64,000 bases of DNA from positions 3,417,961-3,481,960 of the forward strand of contig NZ_OY782759.1 in the NCBI RefSeq assembly GCF_963678195.1, given 5' to 3'. The position numbers were made by a program, and so were the translations under genes. Below are positions 54,550 to 63,854 of the stretch, in pieces. The notes under the pieces were generated by a model. It saw only the letters and a program-made list of their open reading frames with translations, ran no database searches and was not told the origin of the DNA. Position 1 is the stretch's first letter, and every line of letters begins with the position of its first letter. Source of the stretch: an uncultured Hyphomonas sp. (GTDB taxonomy: Bacteria; Pseudomonadota; Alphaproteobacteria; Caulobacterales; Hyphomonadaceae).

Positions 54550-55443
54550 ATGTCCAGAGCCAAAACCTCGCTGGCTGCACTTGCTTTCGCCCTGGCAGGC
54601 GTCTCGGCCTGCGCCACGGCGCCGGATCCGGATGCAGAAGCCAATGCTCAGCTGCAGGCTGCCATGGAAGAAGCGCTGAAGCCCGCCACGCCGGAAGAGA
54701 TCGAAGCCGCCAACAATGCCGACCCTCTGACCAAGGCAAACTTCTGGGCCAAGGAATACTCCAAGAACGCAGAGAACCTTGATAATGCGCTGACCTTTGC
54801 AGATGCCCTGCGCGGCATCGGGTCAAACGAGCGCGCGATTGAAGTCCTGTCGGAAATCATGGTCATCCACCCGAAGGAACCGCGGGTCCTGATGCCGCTC
54901 GGCCGGGCCTTCGCTGCCAACGGGAACCCGCTCGGCGCCGCCCGCGCCTTTGAGGAAGTTGCGGCGATCGAGCCGGACCGCGCTGAGGCCTGGGCTGCGC
55001 TCGGCACAGCGCTGGACCAGCTGGAAAACCACAAGAACGCTCAGACAGCCTATGACAGGGCCCTGGCGATTGAGCCGCAACGCGCCTCGACACTGGCCAA
55101 TTACGGCTTGTCGCTTGCACTCAGCGGTGACCTCACCGGCGCGGAAGCCAAACTTCGCCAGGCAACGGACCTCTCCCCGAATGATGTGCGGATCCGTGAA
55201 AACCTCGCGCTGATCCTCGGCCTGCAGGGCCGGTTCGACGAAATGCAGAAGACCAGCGAGGGATACGCACCGGACAAGGTGGTCGAGCAGAATGTCGAAG
55301 TCCTGAAGGAAATGATCCAGCAGAGCCCGGGCGAAAAGGCTGTCCAGCGCGAGATCGCCGGCCAGACGGCTGCGCCGGACTCCAGCGAAGCCCCTCCCCC
55401 TGCCGAGGCAACCGGCCTGCGCCTGCGTCGCACCGACGGCTGA
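54550..55443 (+). CDS. tadD: TadD-type TPR lipoprotein of the Tad pilus system
   Basis: The product is 297 residues from ATG 54550 (ATG 54520 is an alternative). The lipobox is VSAC after a signal peptide. TPR repeats follow (FADALRGIGSNERAIEVLSEI, RVLMPLGRAFAANGNPLGAA, AWAALGTALDQLENHKNAQ, NYGLSLALSGDLTGAEAKL, and REN-containing units). TadD-type lipoproteins help the Tad secretin assemble. It faces tadC across 35 bp and is thus on the opposite strand from the rest of the cluster. Other TPR lipoproteins are possible; context favours TadD. Confidence 0.85.
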   Translation: MSRAKTSLAALAFALAGVSACATAPDPDAEANAQLQAAMEEALKPATPEEIEAANNADPLTKANFWAKEYSKNAENLDNALTFADALRGIGSNERAIEVLSEIMVIHPKEPRVLMPLGRAFAANGNPLGAARAFEEVAAIEPDRAEAWAALGTALDQLENHKNAQTAYDRALAIEPQRASTLANYGLSLALSGDLTGAEAKLRQATDLSPNDVRIRENLALILGLQGRFDEMQKTSEGYAPDKVVEQNVEVLKEMIQQSPGEKAVQREIAGQTAAPDSSEAPPPAEATGLRLRRTDG

Positions 55444-55478
55444 TAGTTCGTTTCACAATTTCCGGACTGAGTGCCTGA

Positions 55479-56555
55479 TCAGGCGACGACCCGCACTTCG
55501 ACGCGCGGATCTATTCCTATGAGGTCGCCCGCATCCGACCGGCGGTCATTGCTGCGCTCCTTGGTCAGAGCAGGCGCCGCTTCGTTCTTGCCCTGCATCT
55601 TCTGATACTTGATGTAAGCCGGGCCGAGCACGACCAGGAACAGAACGGGCAGAAAGAATAGAATCATCGGCACCGTCAGCTTGGCCGGAAGCGCAGCGGC
55701 TTTCTTCTCGGCTTCCGACATCCGGAGGTCACGGTTTTCCTTGGCCATCACGCGCAAGGCATCGCCGAGCGGCGTCCCGTAACGCTCAGCCTGTCCGAGC
55801 GCCATACAGACCGACTTCACGCCTTCGTGGCCTGTCCGCTTGGCGAGATTGTCATAAGCCTGCCGGCGCTCCGGCAGATAGGACAGTTCCGCCACGGTCA
55901 GAGCAAATTCCTCCGCGAGCTCCGGCGACGCCGAGCCGATCTCCTGACTGACCTTGTGAAAGCCAAGTTCGATGGACATACCGGCCTCAACGCAGATCAG
56001 CAGCATGTCGAGTGCGTCCGGAAAGGCCCGCATGATGGAATGCTGGCGTTGCTGCGCCAGATTCGAGACATAGATGTTCGGTGCATAGAAGCCAGCGGCC
56101 GCGCCGAACAGGATGGAGCCATACTTCATCATTGGCTGCATGCCGAAATCGTTCACGAAGAAGACGAAACCGAAAACGAGCAGCATCCCCACGAACGGCA
56201 GGGTCATGCGCGCAAAGTAGAAAGCCGAGACGGGCCCCGGCCCCCGCAGACCGGCCTTGTTCAGCGTGTCCTGCAGGTTCGGATCTTCCAGCGCCTTTGC
56301 CAGGTTCAGGCGTGACGAAATTTCGCCGATGGTAGAATCGTCCTTGCGGCGCAGCCCCTTCTTGTTTTCGAGCGCCGCCCGGTTTTGCTTGCGAAGCTTC
56401 TCCCGCTGCGACGACACCGATTTCAGACGCGTTTCCAGCTTGTTGCCCTGCAGATAGGGCATGAACATCGTCATGGCGGTCCCGAACACGGCCACTGCCA
56501 CCAGGATGGAAGCGAGCGCTTCAGGCTTCGCGAGGGAAAGGAGAATCTCGTACAC
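55479..56555 (-). CDS. tadC: Tad pilus inner-membrane protein TadC
   Basis: This 358-residue protein of the type II secretion F (GspF/TadC) family has hydrophobic segments at about residues 15-35, 118-160 and 295-320, and a cytoplasmic domain with PDALDMLLICVEAGMSIELGFHKVSQEIG typical of TadC. It forms the membrane platform with TadB that transmits the motor force. tadB lies 9 bp upstream on the same strand. Confidence 0.92.
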   Translation of the reverse strand: MYEILLSLAKPEALASILVAVAVFGTAMTMFMPYLQGNKLETRLKSVSSQREKLRKQNRAALENKKGLRRKDDSTIGEISSRLNLAKALEDPNLQDTLNKAGLRGPGPVSAFYFARMTLPFVGMLLVFGFVFFVNDFGMQPMMKYGSILFGAAAGFYAPNIYVSNLAQQRQHSIMRAFPDALDMLLICVEAGMSIELGFHKVSQEIGSASPELAEEFALTVAELSYLPERRQAYDNLAKRTGHEGVKSVCMALGQAERYGTPLGDALRVMAKENRDLRMSEAEKKAAALPAKLTVPMILFFLPVLFLVVLGPAYIKYQKMQGKNEAAPALTKERSNDRRSDAGDLIGIDPRVEVRVVA

Positions 56556-56564
56556 TGCGCCCGC

Positions 56565-57599
56565 CTAGATATCGAAATTGATCATCTTTTTCATCGTCAT
56601 GATGCCTGTGAACATCAGGGTAGCCCCTGCCGCCAGGATGACGTGGCCGGTTTCGGTCCGGAAAAGCTCGAGGATGTAGTCCGGCGTCGTCATGAAGACG
56701 AGCAGACCCACAGCGAAAGGCAGCGAGCCGATAATCATCGCAGACGCTTTCGCTTCCGATGACATGGCCTTGATCTTTTCACGCATCATTTTGCGCGAGC
56801 GGATAACGGTGGACAGGTTGCCGAGCGCCTCGGACAGGTTGCCCCCTGCCTTGGCCTGGATCAGCAACACGATCATGAAGAAGTTCACTTCCTGCAGCGG
56901 AACACGCTTGTAGAACATGTTCAGTGAGCGTTCGGTACCCGCGCCCATGGCGAGGTTGTCGGCGAGTCTCGCGAACTCGGTCCGGAGCGGCTCCGGGCTT
57001 TCCTTTGAAATGATCCGGATACATTCATTGAGTGGCAGACCGGATTTCACACCCCGCACGATAACATCCAGCGCATCGGCGAACTGGTTGATCATTTTCT
57101 TGTGCCGGCCATTGATCATGAAATTCAGCACGAAGCGTGGCAGGCCAAAGCCCCCGCCAATGAATGCGCCAGCCACAAGAATCGGGCGGCTACGAAATGA
57201 GATTCCCGAGATGGTCAGACCATCAAACCCCGACAGGTAAATCAGCGCAGCGCAGCCCCCGCCCAGAAGAATGGAAAACAGCCAGAATGCAGACATCGGG
57301 ACATCAAGACCAGCCTGAACCAATTTGGCCTTGATGGTCTGGGCACTGCTGCTTTTCCGGCGGGCTTCGCCCTGCTTACGCAGCGTCTCCAGCATTTCCT
57401 GCGTCTTGGCGCGGCGCTTGGCCGACTCGTCCATGGCTTTGCCAGCCCTGCCCTTTCCGGCCACGGTTGTTCCCGCGCCGATGGCCCGGGCACGCTTGCG
57501 CGCAGCGTCGCCATCGCCACCAGAAAGCGCCATGCCGATGCCGGCAATCGCAACGAATGCCAGCACGGCGATCATGATGGTGAGCATGTTTCCGTCCAT
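56565..57599 (-). CDS. tadB: Tad pilus inner-membrane protein TadB
   Basis: This 344-residue protein belongs to the GspF/TadB family. An N-terminal membrane segment (about residues 4-24) is followed by a charged cytoplasmic stretch, two hydrophobic segments around residues 100-155, the GspF core (FADALDVIVRGVKSGLPLNECIRIISKE), and two C-terminal segments. It partners with TadC as the motor platform. cpaF lies 3 bp upstream, and tadC follows after 9 bp. Confidence 0.93.
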   Translation of the reverse strand: MDGNMLTIMIAVLAFVAIAGIGMALSGGDGDAARKRARAIGAGTTVAGKGRAGKAMDESAKRRAKTQEMLETLRKQGEARRKSSSAQTIKAKLVQAGLDVPMSAFWLFSILLGGGCAALIYLSGFDGLTISGISFRSRPILVAGAFIGGGFGLPRFVLNFMINGRHKKMINQFADALDVIVRGVKSGLPLNECIRIISKESPEPLRTEFARLADNLAMGAGTERSLNMFYKRVPLQEVNFFMIVLLIQAKAGGNLSEALGNLSTVIRSRKMMREKIKAMSSEAKASAMIIGSLPFAVGLLVFMTTPDYILELFRTETGHVILAAGATLMFTGIMTMKKMINFDI

Positions 57600-57602
57600 G
57601 GA

Positions 57603-59102
57603 TCAGCCCCCCAGTTCGTCGAGGGCCGCCGCCAGCTCGCGCTCAAGATTGTAATAAGACGCCCGGTCCCAGAAGCGTGGACGGCCGATACCGGTGCCGC
57701 GATGCTTGCCGATCACGCGGCCATTCTCGTCTTCACCCTCGATCTCATACTTGAGGACGTCCTGAAGCACGATCGTGTCGCCTTCCAGACCGAGCACTTC
57801 CGTCACATTCATGATTCGGCGTGAACCATCCCGCAGACGGGACGCCTGAACGACAACGTCGATGGAACCGACGATCATCTCACGGATCGTTTTTGCGGGA
57901 AGCGAGAAACCGCCCATCGTAATCATGGATTCAACACGGCTCAGCGCCTCACGCGGACTGTTGGCGTGGAGCGTTCCCATGGACCCATCATGGCCCGTGT
58001 TCATCGCCTGCAGAAGGTCAAATGCTTCGGGTCCACGCACCTCGCCCACGATGATCCGTTCCGGACGCATACGCAGACAGTTTTTCACGAGATCACGCAT
58101 GGTGATCTCACCGGTGCCCTCGATGTTCGGCGGACGGGTTTCAAGACGCACAACGTGTGGCTGCTGAAGCTGAAGTTCGGCGGAGTCTTCGCAGGTAATG
58201 ACGCGTTCGGCCGGTTCGATGAATCCGGTCAGACAGTTCAGCAGCGTCGTCTTACCGGAACCCGTACCACCGGAGATCAGGACATTACAGCGTGAGTGTC
58301 CGATGATCCGGAGCAATTCGGCCCCCGGCTCGCTGATGGAACCGAAATTCACAAGGTCCTGAAGGCGAAGCTTGTCCTTCTTGAACTTACGAATGGTGAG
58401 CGTCGGTCCGTCAATCGCCAGTGGCGGCGCAATGACGTTCACACGAGAGCCGTCAAGAAGACGCGCGTCACAGATCGGAGAGGAATCGTCGACCCGGCGG
58501 CCGACCTGGCTCACGATCCGCTGACAGATGTTCATCAGCTGCGCATTGTCGCGGAACCGGATATTTGTCCGTTCGATCTTGCCGTTGACCTCGATATAGG
58601 TCGTGTCGGCACCATTCACCATGATATCGGCGATGTCATCCCGTGCCAGAAGCGGCTCCAGCGGACCATAGCCGAGCACGTCGTTACAGATGTCATCAAG
58701 CAGTTGTTCCTGCTCGGACAGGGACATCACAACATTCTTGATCGAGATAATCTCGACTACGATATCTCGGATTTCCTCACGCGCGCTTTCGGAATCGAGC
58801 TGTGCCAGCTGCGACAGGTCGATCGTATCGATCAGCGCATTGAAGATGGTGGTCTTCGTTGCGTAATACTGCTCGGATTGCTGCGATACCTGGCGGACCT
58901 TTTCCTGCTGTGGCTCAGGCGGTGCCGGCGCGGGCGGAGGCGGCGCTTTGGGTGCGCCCTTTACCGCGACCGGAGCCGGCGCAGGCGGCTTTGCCGCAGC
59001 CTGCGGACGAGGCGCCGCTGGCGCAGGAGCAGCCTTCGGCGCCGGCGCGGGCGTCGGTGCCGCTGTCGGAGCTCCAGAAGGAGAACGTTTGCCAAATGCC
59101 AT
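57603..59102 (-). CDS. cpaF: Tad pilus ATPase CpaF/TadA
   Basis: This 499-residue VirB11/GspE-type ATPase carries the Walker A motif [14 protein letters not shown], an Asp box region, and the Walker B/His region [20 protein letters not shown] with [20 protein letters not shown]. The first ~66 residues are an unusually Pro/Ala-rich linker ([13 protein letters not shown]). It energises pilus extension and retraction at the inner membrane. It lies between cpaE (24 bp) and tadB (3 bp). Confidence 0.95.
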   Translation of the reverse strand: MAFGKRSPSGAPTAAPTPAPAPKAAPAPAAPRPQAAAKPPAPAPVAVKGAPKAPPPPAPAPPEPQQEKVRQVSQQSEQYYATKTTIFNALIDTIDLSQLAQLDSESAREEIRDIVVEIISIKNVVMSLSEQEQLLDDICNDVLGYGPLEPLLARDDIADIMVNGADTTYIEVNGKIERTNIRFRDNAQLMNICQRIVSQVGRRVDDSSPICDARLLDGSRVNVIAPPLAIDGPTLTIRKFKKDKLRLQDLVNFGSISEPGAELLRIIGHSRCNVLISGGTGSGKTTLLNCLTGFIEPAERVITCEDSAELQLQQPHVVRLETRPPNIEGTGEITMRDLVKNCLRMRPERIIVGEVRGPEAFDLLQAMNTGHDGSMGTLHANSPREALSRVESMITMGGFSLPAKTIREMIVGSIDVVVQASRLRDGSRRIMNVTEVLGLEGDTIVLQDVLKYEIEGEDENGRVIGKHRGTGIGRPRFWDRASYYNLERELAAALDELGG

Positions 59103-59126
59103 TCGTCTGTCCCGCTCTGCCTGGCC

Positions 59127-60530
59127 TTATTTACCCAGCAGTTTCTTGAAGAAGGATTTCTGTTGTCCTGCGACAGCGCGCCCGGTCAGCAGGGACGCCA
59201 TATGATCGATTGCCTGGGCGGACCGCGAGGCCGCATCCGTTTCAGAAATCATCTGGCCGTTGTTTGCGGCCGTACCGAACAATTCAGGCTCGAACGGAAG
59301 TATGACTTCCGGCTCGACCCCGATGGCAGCGCCGAAATCCTTGACCGGAATTTCCGGGCGCTTGGGCACACCGGACATGTTGATGACCAGCCGCGGCGGG
59401 TTGTCGTTCGGACGCGCCGCTTTCAGCTGGTCGATATAGTTCTTGCCGTTGCGCAGCGAAGCGAGATCCGGCTGGCAGACGATGATGACCTCATCAGACG
59501 CCACCAGCGTGCGCTGGACCCAGCGGCTCCACACATGCGGCAGGTCGAGCACGAGGAAAGGCACATTCCGGCGAACCACTTCGATAACTGAGAGATAGGA
59601 CTCGTCCGGAATATCCATGATTTGGCCGATAGATGCCGGGGCCGTGAAAAGGGACAGTCTGTCACTGGCCTTGGCCAACAGGCGCTCGATCACCGAATCG
59701 TCAGCCCGCTCCGGCTGGAGCAGCGCATCGGCGACGGTTTGTGTCGGTTCCTGATTGAAGTCGAGTGCGGTTGTGCCAAAGGACAGGTCGAGATCGACGA
59801 GGGTCGTGTTGACCTTCGTGTTTTCCGCAAGCGCCCAGGCAAGGTTGTGAGCAATGGTCGAGGCCCCTACCCCGCCTTTGGCACCGACAACAGAGATCTG
59901 CTTGCCGACGAAGGGCGCGTCCGGATCCGCAAACAGGCCGGAGATCGTCCGCAGGATCTGCAGCGGCTGGAACGGCGGCACGATATATTCACTGACGCCG
60001 CGGGAAACCAGCTGGCGGTAGAGCGCAATATCGTTGATGGCCCCGATGACCATCACTTTCACCGTCTCATCGCAATGCTCGGCCAGCATGTCGATTTCGG
60101 AAAGCAACTGAGCCGACCGCGCCGTGGATTCGATGATCAGCAGATTCGGCGTCGGGTTCTGGCTCATATATTCGATGGCGCCTGCGATCCCGCCAGAGTG
60201 CGCTTCGATCGTGGCGCGCCCCATGCGGCGATCACGTTCACAGACTTCCATCAGAAGCCGTGTTTCATCCCGTTCGTAAAAGACCTGGATGGAAATGGCC
60301 GGCAAAACGGAGTCACCACCGAGCCCGTCGTCCGGAACCGTGAATACCGGTTGATCGAACTCGACTTCGCGGGCCGGCGTTTCAAGATCCACCATGACAG
60401 AGGCCTCGTCAGCCATATCAGCCGCGGGTTCCTCTTTCGGCAGCACCAGATCTGCCATCGGATCGTCTGCGAAGACGTCTTCGAAGTCAGACTCGAAATC
60501 AGATTCGTGGAGCGGTTTTTCGCTGGACAT
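59127..60530 (-). CDS. cpaE: Tad pilus localisation protein CpaE/TadZ
   Basis: This 467-residue protein has an acidic N-terminus, then an atypical receiver-like domain (about residues 75-190, LLIIESTARSAQLLSEID). A ParA/MinD-type ATPase follows, with a deviant Walker A GAKGGVGASTIAHNLA and VDLDLSFGTTALDF. CpaE sets the polar position of the pilus in Caulobacter. cpaF follows after 24 bp; cpaD lies 26 bp upstream. Confidence 0.93.
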   Translation of the reverse strand: MSSEKPLHESDFESDFEDVFADDPMADLVLPKEEPAADMADEASVMVDLETPAREVEFDQPVFTVPDDGLGGDSVLPAISIQVFYERDETRLLMEVCERDRRMGRATIEAHSGGIAGAIEYMSQNPTPNLLIIESTARSAQLLSEIDMLAEHCDETVKVMVIGAINDIALYRQLVSRGVSEYIVPPFQPLQILRTISGLFADPDAPFVGKQISVVGAKGGVGASTIAHNLAWALAENTKVNTTLVDLDLSFGTTALDFNQEPTQTVADALLQPERADDSVIERLLAKASDRLSLFTAPASIGQIMDIPDESYLSVIEVVRRNVPFLVLDLPHVWSRWVQRTLVASDEVIIVCQPDLASLRNGKNYIDQLKAARPNDNPPRLVINMSGVPKRPEIPVKDFGAAIGVEPEVILPFEPELFGTAANNGQMISETDAASRSAQAIDHMASLLTGRAVAGQQKSFFKKLLGK

Positions 60531-60556
60531 GGTTATTTGATCCCTTGTCTTACGCT

Positions 60557-61270
60557 CTAGTTCGAAATGGCCTGAGAGACGGTACCCGACTCATCGCTCG
60601 TACGTTTCGATGCGGTCGTTTCACCCTCACGGAACTTTTTAAGAATATCCGCGCGACGGAGCGGATCGCCTTTTTCCAGCGGACGTGTGCCAAGCAGGTC
60701 CGCCGGATCGGCAATCATCGCCGCCATGTTGGACCGGACGGCGCAGCCGAGCGTCGGCATTTCATTGTTCGATGTGACATCCGAGAAATCGACCTCTGCA
60801 AGCGACCGGCATTCAGGCGCGACTGCCTTGTAGCTCTGGAAGGCAAGGATCATCGGTTCGGCCACATCGGATCCGGCGCCGTGACTGGTGCCGGAAATCT
60901 CGCTGTACTGAACACCGCGCTCATATGCGATCGCACGTGCTTCAGCGACGGCCGCCACCGCAAGCTGCGGATTGGACGAGGAGGCCGGCAGCGACATGAC
61001 CAGCGGGCCATGGCCGTGATCGCGGTAGGCTGTTACGAAGCTGGAAATGCTCGCCTTGTCCGTCAGGCTGAGTTCGGACGCATTGGGATGGATCGCGATC
61101 TCGAGGAATTCGGTGCTCTTTTCGACGCCGATGGGGTTACGGTCGAGGGCCGTACCCTGCAGGTAGGCCTTCGGAACATTGGTCGGCGCTGCGCTTGAAC
61201 AGGCCGCAAGGGCCGTCAGGCAAAGGCCAGCGGCCAGCAACGTCGTGGCAGGTTTCAGGATTCTGGTCAC
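60557..61270 (-). CDS. cpaD: Tad pilus lipoprotein CpaD
   Basis: This 237-residue protein has a lipobox (LTALAAC, Cys at about 23). The CpaD-type body includes FLEIAIHPNASELSLTDKASI, SLPASSSNP, and LGCAVRSNMAAMIADPADLLGTRP, which is the CpaD signature (GCxxxxNLAxxVAxPxDL). It is an outer-membrane-associated factor thought to support the secretin. The tail is polar and disordered. It lies 11 bp behind the secretin gene. Confidence 0.92.
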   Translation of the reverse strand: MTRILKPATTLLAAGLCLTALAACSSAAPTNVPKAYLQGTALDRNPIGVEKSTEFLEIAIHPNASELSLTDKASISSFVTAYRDHGHGPLVMSLPASSSNPQLAVAAVAEARAIAYERGVQYSEISGTSHGAGSDVAEPMILAFQSYKAVAPECRSLAEVDFSDVTSNNEMPTLGCAVRSNMAAMIADPADLLGTRPLEKGDPLRRADILKKFREGETTASKRTSDESGTVSQAISN

Positions 61271-61281
61271 CTTCTGGTCCC

Positions 61282-62922
61282 CTATTCCTCAATAAAGCCC
61301 ACAGGGGCACGATAATCTGATGCCGAAACGGGCGCCCCGTCGCGGCCATATTGTTCGTTCAGCTTGCCGAAGAAGATCGTCTTGGCGTCCGATGCGTTTG
61401 CAAAGCCATCCGCCGGTGTGCGGAGCATGTTCTTCTGCGTCGGGTCGACAAGGTAAGGCGTAATGATTACGACCAGTTCCGTCTCCTCATTGAGGAAATC
61501 GCGTGACTGGAACAGTGCACCCAATATCGGAAGCTTGTTCAGGCCTGGCAGCTGGTCCAGCGACTGACGTGTACGGGTCTGTATGAGGCCAGCCAGCATC
61601 ATCGAGCCACCGCTCGGCAATTCGACCGTGCTTTCCGCGCGCCGGACAGACAGCGCCGGGATCGTCAATGTCTGGGCGGTGATCACATTGCCCTTGTCAT
61701 CAACCCCCGCAACTGACTGACCCTGGAAAGAGCCCTGGTTGGTCAGCTCAGAGACCTCTGTCGAAACCTTCAGGGAGATACGACCTTCCGACAACACAAC
61801 TGGCGTAAAGCCAAGGCCGACACCATAAGGTTTGAACTCGATCGTGATGCGGCCATTATTATCCTGACCGACAGGAACGGGAAATTCACCGCCGGCAAGG
61901 AATTTCGCAGATTCACCCGATACTGCCGAAATGTTCGGTTCGGCCAGGGTACGGACGATACCGACACGCTCAAGCGCGTCAATCGCCGCGCCGGCAGAGG
62001 ACTGGAAGCGGCCATCATTGTAATTGGTGTAGCCTACGTCACCGGAAAGACCGCCAAGACGGTTACCCGCCACATTGTAACCATTCGCACTGCTGAAACC
62101 GACGCTGCGGCTGAAGGGAAGGTCCGGCTGCACCTGTTGAACGGCCGTGCCCTGATTGTTTGTATTGTAACCCGCCCCGGGAATAACCTGAACAGTGCCA
62201 TCTGCGAGAACACGCGTCGTATCCTCTTCGAAGAAAAGCGGAAAGCCGTTCTGGAAAACTTGCTGAAGCGACTGGCTTGCCAGATCACCGAAATTGGTCG
62301 CGCCCGACAGATTGATGCCGAGCTGTTTGATGACAGAGCGCTGCATCTCGACAATGCGCACTTCCAGCATCACCTGGTCTTTTGCGGCAATGTCTATCAT
62401 GTTGACGATCTTGGTCTGATCGCTTGCGTTCAGGTAGGCCTCGACAAGGCGCTGAACAGCATCTGCCTCTGAGAGGCTGTCTGTCGTCCCGGTAATGACA
62501 ACATTTCCGTTCAGGCCCTCGACCTTGACTCTTGCGTCCGGCACGTGACGGGAGATCATGTCTTCGATGCTGGTCATGTCCATCTCGACGTTGATTTCGA
62601 GATTGAGGATCTGATTGCCGGAGCGGTCAAAGACGAACGCATTGGTCTGTCCGTATTTCATGCCGCGGAATATGATGCGCTGAGACGTCTGCACGACGGC
62701 GTCGGCGATGTCAGGATTGGTTATCACCACATCCGCCGCGGGTGCGCCAAGATCGACAATGGTCGACTTGTTCAGTCCGAGCGTGACCTGCTTGCTGAAA
62801 GCAGACTCGCCTGGCTGGGTGATTTGCGTATCGAGCCCGCCCGGCGCGGCAACGGCGGCCGGTACCGCCAGTAGCGGCAGAACAAGCAAAGCTGTCAGTC
62901 TGGTTGTCAGGAAGGCCTTCAT
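61282..62922 (-). CDS. cpaC: Tad pilus secretin CpaC/RcpA
   Basis: This 546-residue outer-membrane secretin has a signal peptide ending near AVAAPGG. N-terminal pilus-assembly domains include KSTIVDLGAPAADVVITNPDIADAV, and a BON domain (VKVEGLNGNVVITGTTDSLSEAD) follows. The C-terminal secretin domain contains ALERVGIVRTLAEPNISAVSGESAKFLAGGEFP and GGSMMLAGLIQTRT. It forms the channel for the Flp pilus. The stop of cpaB lies 2 bp before its start. Confidence 0.95.
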   Translation of the reverse strand: MKAFLTTRLTALLVLPLLAVPAAVAAPGGLDTQITQPGESAFSKQVTLGLNKSTIVDLGAPAADVVITNPDIADAVVQTSQRIIFRGMKYGQTNAFVFDRSGNQILNLEINVEMDMTSIEDMISRHVPDARVKVEGLNGNVVITGTTDSLSEADAVQRLVEAYLNASDQTKIVNMIDIAAKDQVMLEVRIVEMQRSVIKQLGINLSGATNFGDLASQSLQQVFQNGFPLFFEEDTTRVLADGTVQVIPGAGYNTNNQGTAVQQVQPDLPFSRSVGFSSANGYNVAGNRLGGLSGDVGYTNYNDGRFQSSAGAAIDALERVGIVRTLAEPNISAVSGESAKFLAGGEFPVPVGQDNNGRITIEFKPYGVGLGFTPVVLSEGRISLKVSTEVSELTNQGSFQGQSVAGVDDKGNVITAQTLTIPALSVRRAESTVELPSGGSMMLAGLIQTRTRQSLDQLPGLNKLPILGALFQSRDFLNEETELVVIITPYLVDPTQKNMLRTPADGFANASDAKTIFFGKLNEQYGRDGAPVSASDYRAPVGFIEE

Positions 62923-62924
62923 AC

Positions 62925-63755
62925 TCAGCTACCCCCGAGACCGGCAGTTGCCCGGCCGTTCCGATAGATTGTGACACCATTGCCCGGAGAGTTTCCGCCT
63001 CTCAGGAGATCCGTCCGAGCGCCGCGCGAACCGGTATCACCAGCATCCGACCAGGGCCGGAGAGACAGCGAAAGCGTGCCGAGACGCTGCGAATGCGCGA
63101 TCAGTTCTGCTTCCGCCGGCGTCACTTCCAGGGTGGCTGTGTTTCCGATCTGGGAGGCTGATTCGGAATCTCCTTGGTAAAAGACCTGGTCGATCGCGAG
63201 CACTCTGACATTTTTGAGGATGGTTTCCGTTACCGGCCGATCAATTATGGCTTCCGCCATCGCTACCTGTGCCTGATAGGTCAGGATCACATCCACCCGG
63301 TCGTCCGGCAGGATAAACCCGCCTGAGGCAGACTCGGTCGAAATCTCCACGGAAATGGCTCGCATGCCAGGCTTCAAGAGCGCCGCCATGAAACCGGTCT
63401 CCCCTTTCATCACCAGTTTCTGCGGGAGAATGGGCTCTTCTGCATAGATCGGGATACGAACCACGCTGCCGGACAATTCATTGATTGCATCGGCGTCGTT
63501 CTCTTCGGTCTTGTAACCGGAAACGACGTTATTTTTCGGCCAGGCTGCCCATTCAAAGTCATCTGGTGACAGAAGGTCCCCGACCAGAAGGTCGCGCTTG
63601 GCAACAAGGACATGCGTCTCGGACACTTCCCTTTCCTGCACCACGGGCTGCTGCTCTATCACGGTTTGCGGCTGCATCAGCCCCCGCACAAGATATGCCG
63701 CTGCGATCGCTGCAACAGCCGCGCCAATCAGGATAATAAGACGCATCGGAGACAT
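62925..63755 (-). CDS. cpaB: Tad pilus protein CpaB/RcpC
   Basis: The product is 276 residues from ATG 63755, chosen because GGGAG lies nine bases upstream; the TTG at 63764 directly abuts that site. One N-terminal membrane segment (about residues 4-22) is followed by a SAF-like beta-clip domain (THVLVAKRDLLVGDLLSPDDF) and the RcpC core (GMRAISVEISTESASGGFILPDDRVDVILTY). In related systems it supports secretin assembly and may bind peptidoglycan or glycans. cpaC follows 2 bp behind; cpaA lies upstream. Confidence 0.93.
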   Translation of the reverse strand: MSPMRLIILIGAAVAAIAAAYLVRGLMQPQTVIEQQPVVQEREVSETHVLVAKRDLLVGDLLSPDDFEWAAWPKNNVVSGYKTEENDADAINELSGSVVRIPIYAEEPILPQKLVMKGETGFMAALLKPGMRAISVEISTESASGGFILPDDRVDVILTYQAQVAMAEAIIDRPVTETILKNVRVLAIDQVFYQGDSESASQIGNTATLEVTPAEAELIAHSQRLGTLSLSLRPWSDAGDTGSRGARTDLLRGGNSPGNGVTIYRNGRATAGLGGS

Positions 63756-63854
63756 GGAGTGCAACTCCCTTTAATTACGATACACGGGGACACTCGCCTG
63801 CCGGCTTCTATCCCCATCCATGTGCCAGATTCCCACAGCACGCCTAAAGCAACG